Positions 1-5,250 of a stretch of 5,800 nt of DNA are shown in pieces. The notes under the pieces are model-generated. The model saw only the letters and a program-made list of their open reading frames with translations. It did not search any database and was not told where the DNA came from. How positions within the stretch are numbered: position 1 is the first letter of the stretch; each line of letters starts with the position of its first letter. The position numbers and the translations under genes were made by a program. This DNA comes from Lachnospiraceae bacterium UBA3772 (GTDB lineage Bacteria; Bacillota; Clostridia; Lachnospirales; Lachnospiraceae): assembly GCA_002371025.1 (NCBI GenBank), contig DFFQ01000156.1, positions 1 through 5,800 on the forward strand, written 5' to 3'.

Positions 1-1655
1 CCCTTAAGGCATTCCTCATTAAAAGGACTGATAAGGCCAGCATTTTCAACTATCTCAGTAAATACACGACTTCCGCCCTGTACTGTATAGTCCATATAAT
101 GCTTTAATGCATCCTTTTGATCCTTCTGCTGTAATTCCCAGATCTCCAAAGCTACAGTCTGGGCAAGGCAATAATCAATATAATAGAATGGGAAAGAATA
201 GATATGATGCTGTCTCTGCCATCCTTCGCCATCACTATAGAATGGTATCTCACCATCTAATTTCTGCCATGGCATATATATTCCAAGTAATCTCTTCCAC
301 TCATCATGACGCTGTCTCTTGGTCCAGTCAGGGTTTTCATAAATGCTGTGCTGGAAATGATCAACCATTGTTCCATATGGAATAAACTTAAGCGCACCTG
401 TTAAATGACTATATAAGAATTTCTTTGTATCTTTTCCAAAGAATCCTTCTTCCCATGGCCAAGCTAAAAATTCCATAGACATAGAATGGACTTCGCATCC
501 TTCCATGCTAGGCCATGCAAGGTCTGATGGGCGCTGTGTATTCATATAATAAGCAAAAGCATGTCCTGCTTCATGAGTCACTACTTCTACATCACCCTGA
601 GTTCCATTGAAATTAGCAAAGATAAATGGAACCTTATAATCATCGATTCCAGTACAGTATCCACCTGCCTGCTTACCATCAGTAGATAAAACATCAAGAA
701 GATTCTGATCTAACATAGTATTAAAGAATCTTCCTGTTTCAGGAGAAAGTTCTTCATAAAACTTCTTTGCAGCAGCTAAAATGTCATCTGCTGAACCTAC
801 TGGTCTTGGATTTCCAGAACGAAATTCTAATGCATTATCAGCAAAACTCATAGGATATTCTTTTCCTAAGCGCTTTGCCTGTTCTCTAAAGATACTGTCT
901 GCAACAGGTACAAGATACTTTACAACTGCTGCTCTAAACTTCTCGATATCATTTTTATCATAGCAGTTTCTTCTCATACGGTCGTAACCAAGAGGAATAT
1001 AATTCTCATATCCCATAGCCTTACCCTGAGCATCACGATTCTTAACAAGTTTGTCATACAGCTCATCAAAAGCTTCCTGGTTATCCTTATACCACTGTCC
1101 TTCAGCCTTCCAGGCTGCAAGACGGCGTGCATCATTCGCATCAGACTTCATTGGAGTAAGCTGTGATAAAGTATAATTTTTCCCTTCAAATGGAATCTGG
1201 GCTGAAGCAAGAAGCTTTTCATATTCAGTAACAAGCTTATTTTCTTCCTGCATATATGGAACTAATTCCGGCTTAAAACTACGTAACTGAATCTTTCCAT
1301 TAAGGAAAAGCACATTTCCATATTTATCTTCAAATTCTTTAGCATAAGGACTTTCAAGGAATGTCTTCTGCCACTCATTTACAATCTCATTTAACTGTGG
1401 ATGAAATTCATCCCAATAATCTTTTTCTTCTTCCCAATATTTATCTCTTGTATCAATGGAATGATGAATAGATGCGATTTCTGTCTTAGTTGACAAATGC
1501 TTAAAATAATCATCTGCCTCTATAAAAATCTTATCTGCCTCTTCAAATGAAGCAGCCTCTTTTAAACTCTTAATTAATTTCTCGATTGTTTCTTTTGCTT
1601 CTTCCAGGGTAAGTCGAGAATATTCCATATCCTGAAATAAAACCTTATTTGTCAT
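1..1655 (-). CDS. M3 family zinc oligoendopeptidase (3' end cut by window)
   Basis: This is a cytoplasmic metallopeptidase that cleaves short peptides. The frame is open without interruption from ATG at 1655 to the left edge, giving 551 visible residues. The family is usually around 560 residues, so only a short C-terminal tail is missing. The zinc-binding HEAGH lies at residues 361-365 (bases 561-575). Glu388, in CEVHSMSMEF, is the expected third zinc ligand 27 residues after the first His. Near the C-terminus, HHIYSFPFYYIDY (about residues 483-495) matches the substrate-binding His/Tyr region of M3 enzymes. The start is supported by AAAGGAGT about 10 bases upstream. The overall pattern resembles the M3 subgroup related to, but distinct from, classical PepF. 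There is no signal peptide. It is preceded by its own candidate promoter and by the terminator of the ATPase gene, so it is probably transcribed alone. Family assignment is confident; the physiological substrate is unknown. Confidence 0.93.
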   Translation of the reverse strand, partial: MTNKVLFQDMEYSRLTLEEAKETIEKLIKSLKEAASFEEADKIFIEADDYFKHLSTKTEIASIHHSIDTRDKYWEEEKDYWDEFHPQLNEIVNEWQKTFLESPYAKEFEDKYGNVLFLNGKIQLRSFKPELVPYMQEENKLVTEYEKLLASAQIPFEGKNYTLSQLTPMKSDANDARRLAAWKAEGQWYKDNQEAFDELYDKLVKNRDAQGKAMGYENYIPLGYDRMRRNCYDKNDIEKFRAAVVKYLVPVADSIFREQAKRLGKEYPMSFADNALEFRSGNPRPVGSADDILAAAKKFYEELSPETGRFFNTMLDQNLLDVLSTDGKQAGGYCTGIDDYKVPFIFANFNGTQGDVEVVTHEAGHAFAYYMNTQRPSDLAWPSMEGCEVHSMSMEFLAWPWEEGFFGKDTKKFLYSHLTGALKFIPYGTMVDHFQHSIYENPDWTKRQRHDEWKRLLGIYMPWQKLDGEIPFYSDGEGWQRQHHIYSFPFYYIDYCLAQTVALEIWELQQKDQKDALKHYMDYTVQGGSRVFTEIVENAGLISPFNEECLK

Positions 1656-1680
1656 TAACAAATTACTCCTTTAGTTACAT

Positions 1681-1702
1681 TCGATTTTTAAACTAAAATC
1701 GA
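1681..1702. repeat. AT-rich inverted repeat in the peptidase leader
   Basis: Eight-base arms TCGATTTT (1681-1688) and AAAATCGA (1695-1702) flank a 6-base loop. The element lies 26 bases upstream of the peptidase ATG, just downstream of the predicted transcription start near 1706. It could be an operator or a 5' mRNA hairpin. The repeat is directly visible; any function is inferred. Confidence 0.4.
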
Positions 1703-1712
1703 TACAGCTAAC

Positions 1713-1721
1713 ACTATAACA
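1713..1721 (-). promoter_or_regulatory. Candidate extended -10 promoter of the peptidase gene
   Basis: On the minus strand the sequence reads TGTTATAGT, a TG-N-TATAGT extended -10. No good -35 is present at 17 bases, which extended -10 promoters tolerate. The start would be near 1706, giving a leader of about 50 bases. The surrounding GTGTTATAGT is identical to the -10 region of the CBM gene at 3840-3849, which raises confidence in both. Confidence 0.42.
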
Positions 1722-1804
1722 CCTTATGCTTCATTTGGCTATCGCTTTAAATCACTAAATTGTTAAAATCAACCCCGGTTTTCAGTTTCCAAAGTTTCAG
1801 TTTA

Positions 1805-1823
1805 CTTCACAAATTCTTCACAA
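1805..1823 (-). repeat. TTGTGAAG direct repeat, 11-base period
   Basis: Minus-strand TTGTGAAG occurs twice (complement of CTTCACAA at 1805-1812 and 1816-1823), start to start 11 bases, about one helical turn. It lies roughly 85-100 bases upstream of the candidate -10 of the peptidase gene. Direct repeats with this spacing are typical of OmpR/PhoB-type response regulator sites, so an upstream activator site is possible. The two copies could also be chance in AT-rich DNA. Confidence 0.25.
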
Positions 1824-1898
1824 TCCTGTTTCGGAAGACTTTTTCTTTGTTTTATAGTTTCCAGTTAAAATATCCTTAGTTTTTTCCTATTAATATAT

Positions 1899-1946
1899 AA
1901 AAGAAGAGATTATATCTGATTTTACCCATATATAACCCCTTCTTTT
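1899..1946 (-). terminator. Long-stem intrinsic terminator of the HerA-like ATPase gene
   Basis: Arms 1899-1918 and 1927-1946 pair over 20 positions around an 8-base loop. There are 17 Watson-Crick pairs, two A/C oppositions (1907-1938 and 1909-1936) and one mismatch (1916-1929). In RNA from the minus strand the two A/C oppositions become G-U wobbles, so the fold favours that strand. The hairpin begins 29 bases after the ATPase stop codon and ends in CUUCUUUU followed by an AU-rich run. The U tract is partly inside the stem, so terminator strength is uncertain. Confidence 0.62.
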
Positions 1947-1975
1947 CATTCATATCTATATATCTTTCTTTAAAC

Positions 1976-3577
1976 TTACTTTCCCTTTAAAAATGTTGAA
2001 AGTATTCCTCTACCTAAGCTGGCTCCTAAGTTTCCTCCAAGAGTTTTTCCAAACTTACCAAACTGACCGCCCATATTCTTACCAACTTCACGGCCCACTG
2101 TGCCGGCAACAGAATTTCCCACGCTCTTAATAACTCTTTGTTTTTCTCTTGCTTCCTGATTTTTCTTTTTTTCAGCCTCTTTTAAAGCAGCAGCAGCTTG
2201 CTTTTCCTGTAATTTTGCCTGGGCGGCCAGCTCTTTTTCTCTAAGTCTCGCCTCTTCTTCAGCCTGTTTTTCCTCCATATCAGCTATTCCTTTTCTTTCA
2301 AAGAATTCATAAGCTGAATCCGGATCTGTTGCTTCATAATACTTTGTATATAGAATACTCTGCTTTATCTCTCTATCTCTTACTTCTTCTGATATAGCAC
2401 CCATATAAGACTGTGGAGGAAGTATACTTACTTTATCACAAACTGACGGTGTTCCTGTTTCATCAAGGAAAGAACATATTGCTTCTCCTGTTCCCAGCTG
2501 CTGTATCATATCTATTGTCTTAAATGCAGGATTTTCTCTAAAAGAATCTGCCGCTGCCTTTACAGCCTTCATATCTGATGGAGTATATGCATGAAGCGCA
2601 TGCTGAATCCTGTTTCCAAGCTGTGCCAAAACCCCATCAGGAATATCGCGTGGATTCTGTGTAACAAAGTAGATTCCTACGCCTTTTGATCTTATTAATT
2701 TAACCACCTGTTCTATTTTTTCCATAAGAAGTTTTGGCGCATCATTAAATAAAAGATGTGCCTCATCAAAGAAAAATACCATCTTAGGTCTGTCTAAATC
2801 TCCCACTTCAGGAAGCATCTCAAAAAGCTCAGACATAAGCCATAAAAGGAATACTGAATAAAGTGTTCCATTATTTATAAGGCTTGTACTATCTAGGATA
2901 TTTATCATTCCTCTTCCATCTAAACCTGTTGTAAAAAAGTCTCTTACATTAAGTGCAGGTTCTGAAAAGAATTTATCTCCTCCAGCAATCTCAAGCGAAA
3001 CTATAGCTCTTACGATTGCAGCAATAGAGACTTTACTTATATTTCCATATTGAGCTGCAAAATCCGCGGTATTTTCAGAAATATAATTAAGAAGTGCCTT
3101 TAGGTCCTTGGTATCTATAAGAAGAAGCTCATTATCATCTGCTATCTTAAAAGTAATAGTTAAAATATCCCTCTGAAGATCATTTAAACCAAGGATTCTT
3201 CCTAAAAGTAAAGGTCCCATCTCTGAAACTGTTGTTCTGAGAGGAATTCCTTTGGTACCGAATACATCCCAAAATGTAACCGGATATCTCTGATAATTAA
3301 ATCCCGCTTCTGCTAGAGAAAATTTAGCAATTCTTCTTTGCATATCTTCTGAATCAATTCCCTGGGCTGCCATTCCTGCCAGATCTCCCTTAACATCCGC
3401 AAGGAAAACCGGAACACCCATATCACTAAATGCTTCAGCCAGCACTTTTAATGTAACTGTCTTACCTGTTCCTGTAGCTCCGGCAATAAGCCCATGTCTG
3501 TTTGCCATTTTAGGATTGATAAAAATATTATCTCCCTGCTCATTATTTCCAATCCAGACCTTCTGATCTTTTACCAT
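1976..3577 (-). CDS. HerA-like / YjgR-type (DUF853) P-loop ATPase
   Basis: This complete 533-residue protein belongs to the HerA/FtsK-like ATPase superfamily, in the YjgR (DUF853) branch, whose cellular role is poorly defined. The Walker A motif GATGTGKT is at residues 33-40, and FLADVKGDLAGMA follows at 58-70, a characteristic block of this branch. Walker B is MVFFFDEAH at 266-274, with Asp271 and Glu272. The sensor-like segment VTQNPRDIPD (305-314) leads into LGNRIQHALHA, where Arg323 is a candidate arginine finger. Residues about 434-480 form a highly charged Glu/Lys/Ala-rich coiled coil. The tail (486-530) is rich in Gly and small residues, as in other YjgR proteins. There is no membrane segment. 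ATG at 3577 is backed by a very strong GGAGGAGG with a 5-base spacer. No NurA-type nuclease gene is adjacent, so it is not the archaeal HerA-NurA pair. It is probably a hexameric ATPase acting on DNA or protein, but no substrate can be read from the sequence. Confidence 0.93.
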   Translation of the reverse strand: MVKDQKVWIGNNEQGDNIFINPKMANRHGLIAGATGTGKTVTLKVLAEAFSDMGVPVFLADVKGDLAGMAAQGIDSEDMQRRIAKFSLAEAGFNYQRYPVTFWDVFGTKGIPLRTTVSEMGPLLLGRILGLNDLQRDILTITFKIADDNELLLIDTKDLKALLNYISENTADFAAQYGNISKVSIAAIVRAIVSLEIAGGDKFFSEPALNVRDFFTTGLDGRGMINILDSTSLINNGTLYSVFLLWLMSELFEMLPEVGDLDRPKMVFFFDEAHLLFNDAPKLLMEKIEQVVKLIRSKGVGIYFVTQNPRDIPDGVLAQLGNRIQHALHAYTPSDMKAVKAAADSFRENPAFKTIDMIQQLGTGEAICSFLDETGTPSVCDKVSILPPQSYMGAISEEVRDREIKQSILYTKYYEATDPDSAYEFFERKGIADMEEKQAEEEARLREKELAAQAKLQEKQAAAALKEAEKKKNQEAREKQRVIKSVGNSVAGTVGREVGKNMGGQFGKFGKTLGGNLGASLGRGILSTFLKGK

Positions 3578-3582
3578 TTAAA

Positions 3583-3609
3583 CCTCCTCCTGATCAAGAT
3601 AACTGATCA
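3583..3609 (-). promoter_or_regulatory. Strong ribosome binding site with adjacent TGATCA pair
   Basis: On the minus strand GGAGGAGG (3590-3583) lies 5 bases before the ATPase ATG and fixes the start. Immediately upstream, the palindrome TGATCA occurs twice (3591-3596 and 3604-3609) with a 7-base spacer. In RNA these two copies can pair into a 6-base stem ending right next to the Shine-Dalgarno. The binding site is certain enough; a regulatory role for the hairpin is speculative. Confidence 0.5.
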
Positions 3610-3614
3610 TTTTC

Positions 3615-3770
3615 TCACGATTTTAGTGCATCATCTTTTAATAACCTGATAAATCCACTACCTTCTTCTAGTTTAATCCAGCCAGTTCTTCTCATCAAGG
3701 CAAATATAAAAAAGTAAACCCTAATAAATAAAAACGGTTTCGCGAATACGCTTGCGCAACTGTAAACCAT
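3615..3770 (-). CDS. Candidate small protein, 51 residues, unrecognised
   Basis: A minus-strand frame runs from ATG at 3770 to TGA at 3615-3617, with an in-frame stop four codons before the ATG. Its first half (MVYSCASVFAKPFLFIRVY, then FFIFALM) is hydrophobic and could be one membrane segment around residues 8-26. The second half (RRTGWIKLEEGSGF, then IRLLKDDALKS) is charged and protein-like. It is on the same strand as the ATPase gene, 37 bases upstream of it. Evidence against a gene: no clear ribosome binding site, an overlapping GC-rich inverted repeat, and an overlapping candidate promoter. It may be a real small protein, a remnant of a longer gene, or the coding shadow of an interspersed repeat. 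I do not recognise a family. Confidence 0.3.
   Translation of the reverse strand: MVYSCASVFAKPFLFIRVYFFIFALMRRTGWIKLEEGSGFIRLLKDDALKS
3670..3698 (-). promoter_or_regulatory. Candidate promoter of the HerA-like ATPase gene
   Basis: On the minus strand TTGATG (3698-3693) and TAAACT (3675-3670) are separated by exactly 17 bases, each matching sigma-A consensus at four of six positions. The start would be near 3663, giving a leader of about 85 bases. The match is modest, and the site lies inside the candidate small reading frame, so only one of the two interpretations may hold. Confidence 0.28.
3736..3768. repeat. GC-rich nested inverted repeat in the divergent region
   Basis: The inner arms GTTTCGCGAA (3737-3746) and TTGCGCAAC (3752-3760) are an imperfect inverted repeat around TACGC. 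Each arm contains its own short palindrome (TCGCGA, TTGCGCAA). Outer bases GGTTT (3736-3740) and AAACC (3764-3768) can also pair. The patch is much richer in G and C than its AT-rich surroundings. A second copy of GTAAACC occurs at 3714-3720. It could be an operator, an RNA hairpin, or the conserved core of an interspersed repeat. Confidence 0.42.
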
Positions 3771-3804
3771 ATTGTATTCTCAGTATTCTAGCACTTTATA
3801 CAAT
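3771..3804. repeat. ATTGTAT / ATACAAT inverted repeat upstream of the CBM gene
   Basis: Perfect 7-base arms ATTGTAT (3771-3777) and ATACAAT (3798-3804) are separated by 20 bases. Within this interval GTATTCT is directly repeated (3774-3780 and 3783-3789). The element ends 16 bases before the -35 of the CBM gene promoter, a plausible place for a regulator. Low complexity makes chance occurrence possible. Confidence 0.27.
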
Positions 3805-3820
3805 TTCTCAAATCCAAATG

Positions 3821-3849
3821 TTGCACTTTGTCCAAATTAGTGTTATAGT
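3821..3849 (+). promoter_or_regulatory. Probable sigma-A promoter of the CBM gene
   Basis: TTGCAC (3821-3826) and TATAGT (3844-3849) are separated by 17 bases, and TG at 3841-3842 gives an extended -10. Transcription would start near 3856, leaving a leader of about 58 bases before the ATG at 3914. This is the best promoter match in the window. Confidence 0.65.
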
Positions 3850-3913
3850 TTAGATGCTCGAGCAAGACACAATTTATTCACAAAACACAAAGTAATAAAG
3901 GAGTTTTATACAT

Positions 3914-3994
3914 ATGAGACGAAAAACACCAATAGCTTTATCACTAATGTTACTTTCAGGATTATTTGCTGGGCCAGCATTAAATACAAATGCT
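3914..3994 (+). other. Sec signal peptide of the CBM protein
   Basis: Residues 2-4 are basic (RRK), followed by a hydrophobic core (IALSLMLLSGLFAGPAL) and a probable signal peptidase I site after TNA (residue 27). There is no lipobox cysteine, so the product is likely released rather than lipidated. Confidence 0.85.
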
Positions 3995-5164
3995 GCAAAC
4001 TTATCAAAAACAAATCCTTACCGCACTGTCAGTGCAACAAATTCATCAAACCTTAAGGGTGTATCTTTAGCAAAGGATAAGGATGGCAGCAGATATATCA
4101 GTGCTTTCGAAAAAGGTGATTCTTTCTCTGTAAATTCTCTCGACATTTACCAGGGAATTGATAAGATCAACATAAATGTAAGATCTTATGAACCTTCACT
4201 TATCCGTATTTATGAAAACGATATTAACGGAAAATATCTTGGTGACATTAAAGTTAATAATACGCATGGAGAATATGAAACTTATTCAAGCGAATTAGAC
4301 AGCATTTCTGGAGATGATGTAACACTTTATTTCTCATGTGCATTAGGCGATATGGATATTGATAGCTGGAATTTAACAGCACCTGAAAACTATAAGGTAG
4401 TTCCAGAAGACACAAGCCTTAATCTTAAGAGATCACCTCATCCTCTCAACCCATACAAACCACTTTATGCTAATTATCACTGTGATGGATGTGGAATTGA
4501 GTTAGTAAAAGAAGGCGATAAAACAGTAGTTTCATCTCTTGAACCAACTGATTATTATCAGGTTTACGATATTGATTTCAGCGAAGGTCTTAATAAGCTT
4601 AATATCATTGCTAAGTCTGAAGGTGAAGCTGAACTTGAAGTAAGACTTGGTGGCCCTGCTGGTTCAAAGCTCGGTACTATTAAAATCTCTGATACAAATG
4701 GCGAATATGAATTATTCTCAGGTGAAATGTCTAGCATCTCTGATATTCACGCTATTACATTTGTCGGCATCAAAGGAAATGTAACAGTTTCCGGATGGAT
4801 TGCTTCTACAGACAGGATCACAAGCGACGAGCCTGTCACCCCATCACCTGTTAAAGTACCAGATAAAAAGCCAGATGAAAAGATGGATTTATCATATTCT
4901 ATCAACAACTGGGGCGATGGATATACAGTAAGCTTTAAGTTAACTAATAATACAAATGAAGATATGACAGATTATTCAATTAAGATTAAGAAGGATCAGT
5001 TAAATATTTCTTCAAGCTGGTGCATAGATGTGGCTGAAGAAGGCGATTACTATGTACTCACTCCAATGTCCTGGAATTCAACCCTTACAAAGGGACAGTT
5101 TATTGAGTTCGGAATAAACGGAAATGGTTCTATTAGTTCAACTATCGATTATACTATTGATTAA
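3914..5164 (+). CDS. Secreted CBM6-CBM6-CBM2-like carbohydrate-binding protein without a catalytic domain
   Basis: This 416-residue protein starts at ATG 3914 with AAAGGAG at 3897-3903. After a signal peptide (1-27) come two CBM6-like beta-sandwich repeats, about residues 34-155 and 179-298. Both open with NPY, share an LG-x-IK ... GEYE ... SIS block at an offset of 144 residues, and end near a Trp (152, 295). A Pro/Asp/Lys-rich linker (about 299-323) joins them to a CBM2-like module (324-416). That module has Trp333, Trp369 and Trp387, spaced almost like the three surface tryptophans of CBM2a cellulose-binding domains (17, 54, 72 in the Cellulomonas xylanase module), and MSWNSTLTKGQFIEFGING resembles the CBM2 C-terminal half. 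The Cys pair of many CBM2 modules is missing. No glycosidase, esterase, lyase, dockerin, LPXTG or S-layer motif is visible, so it probably binds cellulose or xylan without cleaving it. It appears monocistronic, with its own promoter and terminator. The CBM2 call is strong; the CBM6 call is good but the repeats are divergent. Confidence 0.87.
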   Translation: MRRKTPIALSLMLLSGLFAGPALNTNAANLSKTNPYRTVSATNSSNLKGVSLAKDKDGSRYISAFEKGDSFSVNSLDIYQGIDKININVRSYEPSLIRIYENDINGKYLGDIKVNNTHGEYETYSSELDSISGDDVTLYFSCALGDMDIDSWNLTAPENYKVVPEDTSLNLKRSPHPLNPYKPLYANYHCDGCGIELVKEGDKTVVSSLEPTDYYQVYDIDFSEGLNKLNIIAKSEGEAELEVRLGGPAGSKLGTIKISDTNGEYELFSGEMSSISDIHAITFVGIKGNVTVSGWIASTDRITSDEPVTPSPVKVPDKKPDEKMDLSYSINNWGDGYTVSFKLTNNTNEDMTDYSIKIKKDQLNISSSWCIDVAEEGDYYVLTPMSWNSTLTKGQFIEFGINGNGSISSTIDYTID

Positions 5165-5199
5165 TCTACTTTTACCCCACAGTAATACTTAAAAACACT

Positions 5200-5233
5200 A
5201 AGAGGGACTGCCAAATGACAGTCCCTCTTTTTT
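5200..5233 (+). terminator. Intrinsic terminator of the CBM gene, possibly bidirectional
   Basis: An 11-base perfect stem (5200-5210 with 5219-5229), GC-rich in the middle (GAGGGACTG / CAGTCCCTC), has an 8-base loop and ends in six T residues (5228-5233). It lies 35 bases after the CBM stop codon. It also lies downstream of the convergent DUF4342 gene; on that strand the stem is followed by the weaker TTAGTGTTTTT run, so it may serve both genes. Confidence 0.93.
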
Positions 5234-5250
5234 ATCAGGATTCTTTTTTA

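Larger units (their letters stand above)
1656..1975. other. Intergenic region between the ATPase and peptidase genes
   Basis: This 320-base AT-rich gap lies between two genes on the minus strand. It contains, in transcription order, a long terminator hairpin (1899-1946), a TTGTGAAG direct repeat (1805-1823), an extended -10 element (1713-1721), an AT-rich inverted repeat (1681-1702) and the peptidase ribosome binding site. A 9-base TTTCAGTTT also occurs twice on the plus strand, at 1780-1788 and 1795-1803. I see no coding frame with a credible start and no structured RNA gene. Confidence 0.6.

Noticed and set aside
107..385. 92-codon plus-strand reading frame
   Set aside because: It is antisense to the well-supported M3 peptidase, with no ribosome binding site and no recognisable protein character.
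781..963. 60-codon plus-strand reading frame
   Set aside because: It lies opposite conserved peptidase coding sequence and has no independent support.
1976..3577. The ATPase as part of a HerA-based phage defence system
   Set aside because: The Walker blocks and Gly-rich tail fit the widespread YjgR/DUF853 branch, and there is no adjacent Sir2, DUF4297, NurA or other effector gene.
3736..3768. GC-rich inverted repeat as an intrinsic terminator
   Set aside because: The stem is imperfect and no T run follows it directly on either strand; the nearest T-rich stretch on the minus strand is separated by AT-rich sequence, and no gene ends next to it.
3736..3768. CcpA catabolite-responsive (cre) site in the CBM gene upstream region
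   Set aside because: The palindrome does not fit the WTGNAANCGNWNNCW pattern in any register I tried, and I found no other match in the region.
3774..3789. GTATTCT short direct repeats as a CRISPR or mobile-element remnant
   Set aside because: There are only two 7-base copies 9 bases apart, with no spacer-repeat regularity, transposase or terminal inverted repeats nearby.
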